Positions 47,601-61,171 are shown, counted from the first letter of the stretch. The stretch: 64,000 bases of DNA from Cannabis sativa (GCF_029168945.1 NC_083602.1:30429323-30493322); one strand, 5' to 3'. The notes: generated by a model not told the origin, from the sequence alone. Numbers and translations are program-made.

Positions 47601-50600
47601 AGCATGCTAAACACAAATAGTTACAAAGTGCTGATCTTTTGTTTCTAGGGCTAGATTTATGCATGCATCTATCCCTGAATACATTGCAAAATTTTATTTT
47701 TGCAGGTCTATGAACATGGACTTCCTGCAGTTAAAGTGCCCAAAAACATTCTGAATGGTTCAGCTTCATTACTGATGGGGTTTCCAGATTGTGGAAGTTC
47801 TCATTTTCTGCTGATGCAACTTGATAAGGATTTCAAACCTTTATTTAAATTGATAGAGACTGAGTCAAACCTACCTGGAAAAACTCATGTTAATGACAAT
47901 AATCAAGTAATACGCATTAAGAAAATTGATATTGGCCAGATGCAAATACTTGAAGATGAAATGACTTTGAGCTTGCTAGAGTGGGGAAAATCACATTCTT
48001 TTATGCCAAGTGCTGGAGCTGCAAATCAGACTTCTGAAAGTGGTCTTCTTTCAGATCTTAGCCTTGACGGTTCTATGCAGACAGCTGGAGGTCCTCCATC
48101 AAGTTTCTCATCACTTGTTGATGAAGTCTTTGAACTTGAAAAAGGATCTTCTATTCATAATGTCTCCTCGCCATTCAATGCATCTCCCATATCTCGTTTT
48201 GGATCTATACCTGTAAATCTTCACTCCATAAAAGCTGGTACACCCTCTCCTAAATGGGAGGGAAGTTTGCAAACATCACAAATTGCAAAAATTTCAAGTG
48301 TAACCACCCCTTACTCTGGGTCCTTGCATTCTTCAAGCAATTTTAAGGGCTCAACACATTCCAATTCTTTTGGTCATATATCATCTGTTTCGGGAAGGAT
48401 TTCTGCTGGTAAAAAACTATCTGCTTCAAAATCTGAGCAGGATTTGGCTTCTCTTAGGTCACCACAGTCAGCTGAGTTTGGTTCTTGTAATTCCATGGAT
48501 GAAGATCATTTGAGATCCCAGAATGATACTTCAAAGGATATATATGGAAGGTCATCTCAACTCTTATCGCCACCTCGACCCACTGGCCCTCGAGTCTCTG
48601 GTTCAAGTGTGAAAGCCAGTGGACCCAGAATTTCACCTTCTCATCCTCTAATTGGATCTTTCAAGGTTGCTGGATCAAACTCATGTTCAACTCTCGTATG
48701 TAAGATATCTCCTTTGTGTATCAGTATTTAGAGAGATTTGTTAATTTTCCTATTTACCATAGTTAATTGGCAGCATTATGACTAGTGATTATACTGTTTT
48801 CAGCACAGGTATTGGATTCGGCAATTTGTCACAGCCCTAGTTATGATGTTTCAAAACATGATAAAAATCCTCGGAAGCGTACTGTTTCACAAATGTTGAA
48901 TTTGATTCCATCACTTAAAGATGTAGAAGCCAATTCAGGATTCTGTAAGAGAAGGAAAATATCAGAAGCGGTTGGTGCTCATAACTCATCACCTCAGTTA
49001 CTTATGTCAATGGAAATGGTTTCAAAGTCTGATGGATACAGTTACGGAAATCTTATAGCTGAAGCTAATAAAGGAAATGCACCTTCAACCATTTATGTGT
49101 CAGCTCTTCTTCATGTAGTCAGACATTGTTCTCTTTGTATCAAGCATGCCAGGTTGACTAGCCAAATGGAGGCACTGGATATTCCATATGTTGAAGAAGT
49201 AGGTTTAAGAAGTGCTTCCTCAAGCATATGGTTTCGATTACCATTTGCGAGAGGTGATACATGGCAACACATTTGTCTGCGGCTTGGTAGACCTGGAAGC
49301 ATGTATTGGGATGTCAAGATAAATGATCAGCATTTCCGGGATTTGTGGGAGCTTCAAAAAGGAAGCAATTGCACACCATGGGGTTCAGGTGTTCGCATTG
49401 CCAATACATCTGATATAGATGCTCACATCCGATATGATCCGGAAGGTGTTGTTCTCAGCTATCAATCTGTTGAGACTGATAGTATAAAGAAATTAGTGGC
49501 AGATATTCAAAGGCTATCTAATGCAAGAATGTTTGCCCTTGGGATGAGGAGACTGCTTGGAGTTAGGGCTGATGAGAAGGCCGAAGAAAGTAGTCCAAGC
49601 TCTGATGTTAAAACACCAGTTGGAGTTAAAGCTTCGCTTGAGGTCGTTGATCGGTTATCAGAACAGATGAGAAGGGCATTTAGGATTGAGGCGGTTGGAC
49701 TAATGAGTTTGTGGTTTAGTTTTGGATCGGGTGTTGTGGCCCGTTTTGTTGTGGAGTGGGAATCTAGTAAAGAGGGATGCACAATGCATGTTTCTCCGGA
49801 TCAGCTGTGGCCTCATACTAAGGTATATATATTATTCCAATAATTTGGGATTTTCCTTTTCTGCCGTTTCTTATTATTAGACAGTTGTCATCTCCATTGT
49901 CCTTCGGATTGTCTTTCAGTTTATTTTGCCAGATCCTTTACTCAGGAAACAGTATGATTAGGCTTAGGAAGAGTGCCTTTCCAGCTTAAGATTTTTTTTA
50001 AAAAAGAAAAAGGAAAAAAGAAAAAAGAAGCTAATGCCATACTGCTCATCATTATTTATGTTAGCAGGAAGGTTTATTTGAATTATATAACTTCTATACC
50101 TATTTCCCCTCTCAAATCAACCCCTGTGGCCATGTTGATTAGCATGTCTTATTTTCTTCTAGATAATGTGAGGCAGTGTTTGGTTAGTTTATATAATGGA
50201 TTAACTCTTTCCTTTCATTTTGTAAAAAAGTTCTTTTACGGGCATAATATTTTGTTAACGATAAAGACTTGCAGTCATTTGACATATTTCTGCCACTCAC
50301 AGTTTTTGGAAGATTTTATTAATGGAGCTGAAGTAGCATCACTGTTGGACTGCATTCGTCTCACTGCGGGGCCCTTGCATGCTCTTACAGCTGCTACTCG
50401 TCCTGCACGGGCTGGTCCTATTCCAGTGGTCCCTGCAGCAGCAGCAGCAGCACACTCTTCTCTCCCAAAACAAGCTGGGTACTTAACATCCCAAGGTCTT
50501 CTACCGAGTAGTTCGACTACAAATGTTAGTCAGGGTCCCTCTGGGACTGTAGGGAATCCTGTAGTAGCTACCACTCCCAGTCCTCTTGCAAATCATAGCC

Positions 50601-52329
50601 TTCATGGAGCTGCAATGTTAGCTGCCGCGAGCCGAGGTGGCCCTGGAATTGTTCCCAGCTCATTATTACCTATTGATGTCTCAGTTGTGCTGCGGGGCCC
50701 CTATTGGATACGAATTATATATCGCAAAAACTTTGCCGTAGACATGCGATGCTTTGCTGGGGATCAGGTTTGGTTGCAACCAGCTACACCACCAAAAGGG
50801 GGCCCCTCAGTTGGAGGGTCATTGCCTTGTCCACAGTTTCGGCCATTTATTATGGAGCATGTTGCCCAAGAATTGAATGTTTTAGAGCCTAATTTTGCTG
50901 GTAGTCAACAGGGAGGTGGTCTGGCAGCTAATCAAAACCAAGGTTCTGGTGTGCAACTCTCATCAGCTAATGGAAGTAGGATCAACCTTCCTGCTTCTGC
51001 TGCAATGGCAAGGCCAGGCAACCCAGTAGCTGCTTTACACCGTTTGGGTAATGTTCCCCCAGGATCCTCAAATTTGGCTGTTATAAACTCAGGTGTTCCT
51101 TTACGTAGACCACCTGGTACAGGTGTTCCTGCACACGTGAGAGGAGAATTGAATACTGCAATTATTGGGCTTGGAGATGATGGTGGCTACGGAGGTGGTT
51201 GGGTTCCTCTTGTTGCTCTTAAAAAAGTATTAAGAGGTATTCTCAAGTATCTTGGAGTCTTGTGGCTATTTGCTCAGCTACCAGAACTTTTGAAAGAGAT
51301 CTTAGGGTCCATCTTGAAGGAAAATGAAGGTTCTCTTTTAAATCTGGATCAGGAACAGCCTGCCTTGCGTTTCTTTGTAGGGTAAGGGTTTATTTTTTAT
51401 TTTTTATTTTTTTAAAAAAATCTCGAATCTCATGAGTATCGAATTCTTTTGCATGTACTATGACCATTGTTGGCATCACAAAATGTTGTGTTCTTTCCGT
51501 CTTACGTGATGGCTTTATATCTCTTCTTGTTTACAGGGGATATGTATTTGCAGTAAGTGTCCACAGGGTTCAACTTCTTCTTCAAGTGCTTAGCGTGAAA
51601 CGATTCCATCATCAGCAGCAGCAACAGCAGCAACAAAACTCAACCACTGCTCAAGAGGAATTAACTCAATCTGAAATTGGGGAGATATGTGATTACTTCA
51701 GTCGCCGTGTCGCATCAGAGCCCTACGATGCATCCCGTGTTGCATCATTCATTACTCTTCTTACTTTACCTATATCAGTGTTGAGAGAATTCTTAAAATT
51801 AATTGCATGGAAAAAAGGTTTAGCTCAGGCACAAGGTGGAGATATAGCCCCCGCACAGAAACCACGAATTGAATTGTGTCTTGAAAATCATGCAGGCTTG
51901 AATATGGATGAGAGCTCAGATTCATCTGTAGCCAAAAGCAATATCCATTATGATCGACCTCATAATTCTGTTGACTTTGCACTAACTGTTGTTCTTGATC
52001 CTGCCCACATACCTCACATTAATGCTGCTGGTGGTGCTGCTTGGTTGCCTTATTGTGTATCTGTGAGATTAAGATATTCGTTTGGTGAAAATCCTAACGT
52101 CTTTTTTCTTGGCATGGATGGAAGCCATGGTGGTCGAGCATGCTGGTTTCGTGTTGATGATTGGGAAAAGTGTAAACAGAGGGTTGCTCGAACAGTGGAA
52201 ATCCATTCACCAGCAGATACTACTCAAGGAAGGTTAAGAGGAGTCGCAGACAACGTGCAAAGAGCTTTAAATGTGTGCCTTCAAGGGTTGAGGGATGGTA
52301 GTGGGGTAACAAGCACTGGATCAACGTGA
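44647..52329 (+). CDS. MED14: Mediator complex subunit 14 (eight exons)
   Basis: MED14 is the backbone subunit of Mediator, the nuclear complex linking transcription factors to RNA polymerase II. In Arabidopsis it is also called STRUWWELPETER. Exons by GT-AG rule and frame: 44647-44859, 45741-46799, 46911-47008, 47411-47585, 47706-48699, 48804-49822, 50303-51381 and 51537-52329. The coding sequence is 5430 nt (1809 aa), somewhat longer than the roughly 1700 aa known from Arabidopsis. The Med14 N-terminal domain is at about residues 10-200 (AAEESFLSLKELVEKS; TQQRMLRLNVLAKWC; FMHEALQQARAPVYDVPS). Further conserved blocks include VLVTLGYRGHLSMWRILHLE and VRAYGSSFFTLGINIRTGRY. A serine-rich stretch covers about 620-840, an Ala6 run 1231-1236 and a Gln8 run 1572-1579. 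The end of exon 5 was chosen so that the join reads STLVSQVLDSA. No frameshift or internal stop is seen; the gene looks functional. Confidence 0.95.
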
Positions 52330-53010
52330 GTAGTCGGATTGCCCAGAGTTGTATATTGTTTTTACTAATTTGGGTTATGTTGGTCACATATGGATGTGTA
52401 GATTAATCGGGGCGGTTTTATGTATTTTCGGTTCTGCAAATTTGTTGCTGGAGGAGTTTGCCAGTGATAAAGGAGGTGAATCAATCAGAGAAGTAAATCC
52501 TGGGAATAGGGAGATGAAGTCTGAATGTCTTGCAGAAATAGTGGGGGCATGTAGAGCTAAATGGGGCTTCTCTCTTTCTTTTGTTTTTTAGCTGACTTAG
52601 ATCTTCTGATGCGTAGAGTGTAAAATGTATTGGAGATAGATGGTCTAATAAGTAGTAGGTGTACAATGTTTTGAAGATACAAAAGGGGTCCCCTATGTCA
52701 GAAAAATTATTAAGCTGCTTGTTTGGCTTGTATAGATGGGTCTTGTCGTGCACACAGCTCTGTAAAAATTTTGTTCTGCTGGACGAGTTCAATACACCCC
52801 TATAGAGACTATGCAGAATGCTCACAACATTTTTCTTAATCTCTTTCGACAGAAAATTTTGATTCTTTTTTGCGGTTGTCACTTTTGTAGTTTAAAAGAA
52901 AGTTGGTTTACATTTTTCTCTCGTGGTTCATTAGTAGTAATACCATTGCGTACTGGAAAGCCAAGTTTGCTGAGATATTTGTAATATGTATGCTTTGATT
53001 AATGAGTAAA
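52330..53010 (+). other. MED14 3' UTR (estimated)
   Basis: Sequence after the TGA stays moderately GC-balanced to about 53000, then becomes strongly AT-rich, which suggests the transcript ends near there. No canonical AATAAA stands out, so the end is a guess. Short open frames here (52349-52591 plus, 52481-52882 minus) show no recognisable motif. Confidence 0.4.
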
Positions 53011-54133
53011 GATTCTGACCAACATGATGAACAGCTTAATCTTTTGTGGCATAGATAGGCACACTGGCACAGTGAAAATTCAACCTCTGTTCACATACTA
53101 GAGAAGACATTTGAATAGTGATTCTAATTCTCTCAAATTGTGCATATATATATATATATATGTGGATTATTACAGTAAAAATTGGATAAAATACCTATCT
53201 AGGATAATAATTAATAAGTTTAATTTAATTACTTAAGTTAATTTTTGAAAATTATACTATAATTAATATATTTATTTATAATTAATTAATTTTAAATATT
53301 ATTAATTATAAATTTAACTAACAAAACTCTAATCTTAATTCCAAACCATAATTTTTTTTACTTTTTAATTGATATTTATTAAAAAATTAATTTTAATTAT
53401 ATACATATTTTTAAATTGTAAATTTACATAAAAAAAATATTTTAATTAAATTTACTTTTAAAACAATAATTATACTTATAAAAAAGTATAACATATTTAA
53501 CTTATAATTACTCTTAAAACAATTAAAACGTCACGACTTCAATTTTTTAGAAGCAACATTTTCTTTTCTTTTTTTCTTTATTTATATTTAATTTAAGATT
53601 TCAATTAATTTAATAATTTTAAAATTTTATCATATTATATTAATTAATTTACTTTTCAAGATTATAATATTCATTGTAGTTAAAAATTTTAGATATAGAA
53701 TTAATTATTTATTTTAATTAGTTTATTTTATATAGCTTATTATTCAACTTATTTCAAGGTAAATGTTCAATGTATTTAAAATTTCTAGATATTAAATTAA
53801 TTATTTATTTTAATTATATTATTTATATAAATCATGCATGAACTAGTTAGTAGTATACATATATAGTTAGAAAGAGTAAATGCATATTATTAAATTGGAA
53901 AACACATGCATTTATTTATATTTCACACAAAGTAAAATATAAATCAATAAGAATTAATTTATACAACAAAGTTATTCTAACATGTTTGGTAAGTTATCAT
54001 ATCTCTTGTTAAGTGACATGAGTTCAATCCTTGATACTTTCATTTGATAATTTTATACCATTTTTTTTGCCTATTTTATTAATTTCATTTAATTTTTTGA
54101 AGAGTTTTTTATCTCCTCTTTATCATTCTCAGT

Positions 54134-54415
54134 AGTAGTGCTCATCCAATTTATTCCACACTATTTTTACTCATAGTGCATTTGATCTGTACTAAGTGCG
54201 GATTTCATATTTTGGATCTAATCCAATCTGTATAATAACTAAAATCAAATCCAATCCAATTTGCAAAAATACATATTAGATCAGTTATTTTAAATTGGTT
54301 AGTTTTAAATATTGAATTACTTAATATTTATTATTTTTTTCACATAAATAACAACAAAATAAAAATAAATTAGTATTGTTTTATGTCGCCAACAACAAAT
54401 TAAAAGAAATAAAAC
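54134..54415 (-). repeat. Truncated copy of the hAT-like MITE family
   Basis: In the opposite orientation to 59480-59780 it matches over about 280 bp: a tgctcatccaat end, then aatccaatctg blocks, and a tail with ttttatgtcgccaacaacaa. The second terminus is not visible. Confidence 0.55.
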
Positions 54416-54579
54416 AAAAAACAACACACACAAGAAAAGAAAAAGAATTATATATATAAAAATATGTTTAATTTTGTTTTACTGCGTGCACGTACATAGC
54501 AAATAAATTACCAATGTGTGCACTTACATAGAAAATAAATTTTGCAACAATAAACTATTACATTTGGATTATATCAATG

Positions 54580-55165
54580 TATTATCACACATCTTATAAT
54601 TATCCAAAGTTGTCATAGACTATTAAATTTGGATGAGATCGACGATAGTCGAGATCGTTAAGATTCTTTTTAGTGCAAAAGTTTTTATCTATTTACTATG
54701 CAGTTTTTTATTTGACTAAATTTATTGTTCAATTTTTCAATTGATTATTATTATTGTATGTGTTATTTTATTGTTCACTATTATACTTTATGTAGTACAA
54801 CCATCAATATATATTAACAAATAAAAATTTAAAACTTTCTACCATAATAATTATAAACTTTAAAAATTTTATAATATAAGAATTGTTGCATATTAATAAA
54901 TCTTAAAGAAATTTAAATTATTGTTTAGAAAAAAAATTAAATTATTAAATTAATTTAAAAGCTTAAATTAAAAATAAATAAATAAAAAATCATATCTTTT
55001 TAAATGATTGAACTCATGCCATTGTACTTGATATAAGATAACTTTATCACTTACACCATGATTATATTGTTAGTTGTATTGATTATTGTAGATTAAATAA
55101 CTTGAATATTTTGTATTTTTCTAGCTACAATTATTGTTGAGTGGAAAATAAAATTAATTAAAAAT
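54580..55165 (+). repeat. Copy 1 of a 0.6-kb repeat downstream of MED14
   Basis: It starts around ataattatccaaagttgtca, passes through tgttattttattgttcacta and ends in a tract with ttgaactcatgccattgtac. The same order of blocks recurs at 56060-56400 (partial) and 56410-57025. No termini or coding sequence are recognised. Confidence 0.65.
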
Positions 55166-56059
55166 TAATATATAATTTCAAAATTAAAAAAATAATTAAT
55201 TGAAAATTTATAAATATTCATCAAGTAAATAATTAAAAAAGATAATTAATTGAAAATTATAAACATGTAAATTAATATATGAGTTTTGTTAACAAAAATC
55301 TTGTTTTCTTTTGGTGGTGCACGCACTCCCTGGGTTTGACGCAAGGGACAAACTCCTGACATGGTGAGGCCCCATATGTCAAAATTTGAAAATAAGTATA
55401 AATAGAAAAAGAAATATAATTGAACCACACACTAACTAGAGTCTTTTACCAACTAGCATTACTAAAAACTACTATATATGAGTTTGATTGACAACGATTT
55501 CTAAACCGATTGGATCATTTTTATAGTTTAACTCAACACAAATAATCTTAATTATAATGCAATTATTGATCTTTTGAGATACCTAGGGTGATAATTTGAT
55601 TATTGAATATGATTGAAAAATGTCTTATTTTTAAATTTTTTATAAATTATTATATTTGGATGATATATTAATGCCTTATCTCACATCTTATTGTACTGTT
55701 CATAATAATTACAAATTTTGAGAAAAAATACTTCATATATGAATTTTCCCATAATAACAAGATCAATAACATACTATCATACAGATTTAAAATTGTTTAA
55801 TTAAGTAAAATTAATCTCAAATTAAAAATAAATTAAAAAGACCGATCAAGTCTTGTGAGATCCTAAACTAATTTAGTGGGCTTGGATCAAGCATGTCATC
55901 GTCAGGGTTGTGGGAACCAAAGAAACAACTGTTTGTTTAACCATTTACCTTGTTAAATATATATACTAGTAAAGCCTATACCAATCCTTCAATATAAGTA
56001 TCCAACAAGTTTCTCTATCAGGTTGTTGTCTCCTACCGACCAGATGATAACTCGCCCTT

Positions 56060-56400
56060 AGGTTGAAATCAAATTTAGATGAGATCAACGGTAATCGAGA
56101 TTATTCAGATATTTTCTAGAGCAAAACTTTTCATTTGGATATTATTTATTAATGCATGTGTTATTTTGTTATTCACTATTATACTTTATGTAATACAACC
56201 ATTAATATATATATTAACAGTAAAAAATGTAAGATTTCCCACCACGATAATTTTAAACTTTAAATTTTTATAATATAAAAATTGTTCCATATATATTATT
56301 GTTTTTTTAAAAAATCAAATTATTAAATTAATTTAAAAGTTAAATTAAAAATAAACAAAATAAAATAAATGATATCCTTACAAGAGTAGTAATTCAATCG
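56060..56400 (+). repeat. Copy 2 (partial) of the 0.6-kb repeat
   Basis: It shares aaatttagatgagatcaacg, tgttattttgttattcacta and the ttaaattaatttaaaagtta blocks with copies 1 and 3, but lacks the right third. Confidence 0.6.
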
Positions 56401-56409
56401 TTTAGTACA

Positions 56410-56546
56410 TTTGAAGCACCTCATAATTATCTAAAGTTGTCATACACTATCAAATTTAGATGAAACTATTTGCAAAAAATTTCATCTATTTATTAAGTAT
56501 TTCTTTCTTTGACATAATTTATTATTCAATTTTATATAATCATAAC

Positions 56547-56610
<64 letters not shown>

Positions 56611-57025
56611 GCATGTGTTATTTTATTGTTCACTATTACAATATATGTAATAAAGTCGTCAATTTATATTACAAAGAAAAATTGAAGACTTCCCACCACA
56701 ATAATTATAAACTTTAAATTATTATAGTATAAGAATTGTTCCATGTTAATAATAAAAAAAATTAAAGAAATTTAAATTATTATTTAGAAAAAAAAAATGA
56801 AATTATTAAATTAATTTAAAAGCTTAAATTAAAAATAAAAAATTATGTCTTTACAAAGAATTGAACTTATGACATTGTAGTTGATGTAAGAGAATTTTAC
56901 CATTTACACTATGATTATAATGTTAATTGTATTGATTATTTTATGATTAAATAACTTAAATACTTGTACTCTTTTAGTTATAATTATTGTTAGTAAAAAA
57001 TAAAATTAATATATAAATTTAAAAT
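56410..57025 (+). repeat. Copy 3 of the 0.6-kb repeat
   Basis: It has the same block order as copy 1, with an expanded (ATT)n run inserted at the place where copy 1 has only a few ATT units. Confidence 0.65.
56550..56610 (+). repeat. (ATT)20 microsatellite
   Basis: About 61 nt of uninterrupted ATT units. It produces a poly-Tyr open frame that is not a gene. Confidence 0.97.
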
Positions 57026-58886
57026 TAAAAAATAATTAATTAAAATTATAAAAAGTTATAAGATAAATAAGTAAGAAAAATTATAATTTGAATTTAGCTT
57101 TGGAGTATTGTTAGTTGGATCTAATTATTAATATTTAAAATTAATTATAAATAAAAAAAATTATTAATTATGGTGTAATTTTCAAGAGTTAATTTAAGCC
57201 ATTTGATTAAATCAATGGTTATAAATTAGGGGTCTTTTCAATATTATACCTAAAATTGATTTTATTTATAAAAATACCTTTAAGAAAATTATTTGCACAA
57301 ATACCGATTGCCACGTCAGCATAAATACCGAAATATAAAATAATTACCGAAAATTGAAAAAAATAAAAAAATCTCGCTTCCAGAAATTTTAGTGTTTTGC
57401 CAATTTTAAAAAAAGCAACCTTTTGGTTGCTTTTGATGTAAATAATATATCAATTAGTTACTTTTTATTAGAAAAAAATTAATTCAAGATAATTTTTTTC
57501 TCATACACATTTGGTTGCTTATTTTGATCAGACAACTTTAAAATTAATATATATAATAATTTTCATATTGTAACTAATTCTATTATGTTTTAGATACTAT
57601 TTGGTAACTTTATAAGTTTTTTTATTAACATATTAAATTCTTTTTATTAAATAAATTTATTATTAGTATACTATATTTTAACTTTTAAATACAAAATAAT
57701 AAAAGACTTTAAGTTAAGTTATGATGTTACTTGATATGTTAAAGTTTATTAAATTTTAAATTTTATTACTTTTTGTTACAAAATATAAAAAAGGAACAAA
57801 AAAGTTTCTTTTAACACATACTAAAATGTAAGAGAGATATCTAAATGTTAGAGGAAAAATAAAAAAAACTAAGAGAAATAATAAATTTAGAGAAAAAGAA
57901 TAATAAAAAAAATAATAATAAATGAAGAAGATTTTTTCAAAAAAACAAATTAATAAATAAATGAAGAAGATAATAATGTCAGAAAAAGAAGAAGTAAACA
58001 AAAAGGAAAAAAAAAAAGTAAAAAGATAAATATTGGAGGAGACTTATAATTTCTTGTTTAGATTTTAAATTATAGTGTGTTATTTTGTTGTTTAATAAAC
58101 CTTAGTCTAACTTTTAATTTTAGTCATTTTTTTTTGTAGCAGAAAAATATATGCTTCTAACATGTTAAAATGATCACTTTAAAAAATAGATTATAATAGT
58201 GTAATTTTTGTGTCCAAATAATAAATTGCGTGGCTGAAAAAACTTTTGAAATAAAAAAAAATAAAGAAAGTGAGAATAATAACAATTTGTGTCGTTTATT
58301 CACATATTTTTTTTTTTTAAAAAAAAAAATTTGATTATATATCAACTAGGAGAGTCAATAAAATGTAAAAGAAAAACATATGGTTAATTTTTAATTTTAG
58401 TAGGCGTGTAGCGGTATTGAAAACAATAAAATGGTCTAAGAAAATTTCATAAATACAATTCACGTTGATACATATAATTATTTTTTTCTAAAACTACTAA
58501 TTAGATTAAAAAACAAAAAAGAATGTAAAATAATAATAAAAAAAAAATAGAATGTAAAAAAAAAAAGTATTTGATCAACCTAGTTTACTGTTATTTTGAA
58601 AAAATAAGATTTTTATTAAAAAAAAAAAAAGCTACTGTCTAGAAAAAGAAAAAGAAAAAAAAAGCTAGCATGTAGGCAGAGTTTAAGAGAGAGAAGCAAT
58701 AAATATACATTGGTATACCTATAAAAAAGAAATGCCTAAATTGTGAGTATTAAAATAGGTAAGGGTAAATTCTTAAATAATTTAATAATAATAGTTATTG
58801 GTGCAAATATTTCTATAAATTAGGGGCTTTTTCATTTTTACACTTTAAAATAGTTTTTTTTTTTTTTGCATTTTTACGAAATTCTA

Positions 58887-58974
58887 TATAGAAACCCCTA
58901 TTGCAACTAGCGCTGCAACCTAAATTGCAACAAAAAATCGTATAGAAACCCCTATTGCAACTAGCGCTGCAACC
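58887..58974 (+). repeat. Exact 34-nt direct repeat, two units
   Basis: The unit starting tatagaaacccctattgcaa and ending gcgctgcaacc occurs at 58887-58920 and 58941-58974, a 54-nt period. Confidence 0.9.
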
Positions 58975-59093
58975 ACTTTAGAAACCCAAACCGTAAATTT
59001 GAAAAAAAAGTTAAAAAAATAGTATAAGGGGTAATTCTCCTATAAATTATTATTATACCTATCAATAGGTAAAAAATACAATACCTATTGTTT

Positions 59094-59780
59094 GGAGTAT
59101 TCATAAAATAACCGATCCAATCCAATCTGCACGATCCAATCTAATCCAATTAAATTAGCAAAGTACAGATATCTACACTTATGCGAATTGGATTAGATTG
59201 AAAAATTCAAAATCCGCACTTGTGGGGATTGGATGTTGATTGACATGTAAAAATAACCGATTCAATCCAATCTACACATATTTATAAAAAAAATTTAAAA
59301 AAATTATACAAGCAAATAACATTTTTAATGTAAAGAAAATAGTAATTTAGAAGTGTAATACATATAATACAATTATATTTTAAAACTTAATAGATCAAAT
59401 GTATATTCTATTCTTACATATAATTCTTTTTTACATACAAATTAAAATAAAATTAAACATTTCTTTATACTTACAATATTTTTTCTTTCTTTGAATTTAT
59501 AATTTGCTATTTTATTTATTTTGATTTGTTGTTGGAGACATAAAATAATAATAATTTATTTTATTTTGTGTTATGTAATTTTTTTTTTCATAAATATTAA
59601 ATAATTTAATATTCAAAAGTAACAAATTCAAAATAACTAATCCAATCCGCAGTTTTACGAATTGGATTGGATTTGAGTTATTATGGGGATTGGATTGGAT
59701 CCAAAAAATAAAATCCGCGCTCAGTGCAGATCAGATGCACTATGAATAAAATAGTGCGGATTGGATTGGATGAACACCCT
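59094..59780 (+). mobile_element. hAT-like non-autonomous element (MITE-like)
   Basis: The ends are inverted and similar: ggagtattcat...gatccaatccaatctgcac on the left, and on the minus strand from the right agggtgttcatccaatccaa. The interior is rich in attggattggat in both orientations and has no coding sequence. A truncated relative is at 54134-54415. A clear 8-bp target-site duplication was not found, so the class is tentative. Confidence 0.5.
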
Positions 59781-60674
59781 TACAATTAGCTCTTTGTATA
59801 TATAGGGTAATACCTAGTAAGTAGAGAATTTTTTTACCATTAATTTTAAATTATGTAATCATTAAGATATGAGGTGTATATTTTTACAATAAAACTGCTT
59901 GTATACAATTAAAACTTTGTACGTATTATAATAATATTTAATTATATATTTATTTTTTTTAAAAATAAAATAATATTAATAATTAAAAAATTATTAATTT
60001 TTAATTTAAATTATTATATAATTTATATTTGTTTAAAATTAATTTAAATTGTTTTCATATAAGTATTTATTTTCAAAAAATAATTTTATTTACGAAGTTT
60101 GCTATTAATTTTTTTATACTAATAGTTAGCTATAATAAAATTGATTACTTATTTTTACCACTAATTTGTTTAAATATATAATTTTACTATAATTATCTTT
60201 TAAATTAATTTGTTTTATTAAATTTTTTTAATCAAAAAAGATGATTTCTATTAATTAAACCAAACCAACTACATCCACAAGGAGATTCCCCTCTAAAATA
60301 GAAACTTACAACTCTTTACACTTTTAAGAATAATTTTATCTATGTTAGACAACTTTTTTTCCTGTACAAGATTAAGTATACTTTTGAAGCTCTCTTTAGT
60401 GCTACTATCTATACAACTCAAATCCACACTTTTTCTTATATATATACACAAATTTTAGTTTAGCCAATGCTATAAATTACACCCGTTAATACATTCTTAT
60501 GAACATAATATAATTTTTATAACACATTCTAATATATACATTTTTATTTTTAAAATTATGTGCTTTTTAAATAGATTTTTTTTCAATAACAAAAAAATAA
60601 AAATTAAAATAACAAAGCTCATTAACTTAAAATAAAAAAAAAAACCAAGTCCATTAATGTACAAATGCACGCCT

Positions 60675-61171
60675 TGATAGGATTTATAAAACACTCAAAG
60701 AAATATATAAATCACAGATCCAAACATATTCCTAAAAGTGCTTTAATATAGAAAACCCTAAATCATAAATCTATAAAGCCTTTGCTAAATTAAAGAAGAA
60801 GAAGATGATAAAATATGAGCGGAAGCACTAACCTGAAGCCATTGGTTGAGATTGCAGAGAAGGTTTTGATCTTCCAAGAATACACTATTTTCTAGAGTAT
60901 TTTCTCTGATGGGGAAGGAGACAATACAGAACCCTAGTGTTTCTTGGGGACCACTACCTATTTATAGAGTCATCTTAGAATAACTCTTGGGTATTTATAA
61001 TTTGGCCCCTCAACAAATTATAAATTAACTTATGGTATCTACACATTAATTCCATGACACTTTAATACCCTTTTGATACCCATAACATAATTGGTCACTT
61101 AATTTTGTATCACACTTTATAATAGCATATACATTATACATATGTGCCCACAAAGGATTTTTAATCCAACA
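60675..61171 (-). repeat. 3' LTR of element F
   Basis: 497 bp, homologous to the element D LTRs in reverse orientation, ending on the plus strand in ttaatccaaca. The outer terminus reads TGATAGGATTT where D has TGTTAGGGTTT in the same orientation. It keeps the ATGGCTTCAG|GTTAGTGC start-plus-donor arrangement near 60828-60846. Confidence 0.9.

Larger units (their letters stand above)
53011..60674. other. Gene-free AT-rich intergenic region with small repeats
   Basis: No coding gene or RNA gene is recognised in 7.7 kb. It contains an (AT)n run at 53144-53161, an (ATT)n microsatellite, long A and T runs (for example near 58310-58330 and 58855-58868), three copies of a 0.6-kb repeat and MITE-like elements, listed separately. 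Open frames here are chance frames in low-complexity sequence. Confidence 0.7.

Noticed and set aside
49973..50302. Apparent N-terminal extension of the 470-codon frame 49973-51385
   Set aside because: It is intron sequence read through before the acceptor at 50302. The MED14 frame joins exon 6 (…WPHTK) to FLEDFINGAE at 50303.
52481..52882. 133-codon minus-strand frame downstream of MED14
   Set aside because: It is antisense to the probable MED14 3' UTR, with no recognised domain and no sign of splicing or promoter.
56550..56610. Regular short-period repeat considered as an array-type structure
   Set aside because: Simple trinucleotide microsatellite with no spacers, in a plant genome; not CRISPR.
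56460..56717. Open frame with a poly-Tyr tract
   Set aside because: It is a translation of the (ATT)n microsatellite.
57225..59040. Possible Mutator-type MITE suggested by aattaggggtcttttcaat near 57235 and aattaggggctttttcatt near 58818
   Set aside because: The two similar ends are in direct, not inverted, orientation, and no target-site duplication was found, so no element can be defined.
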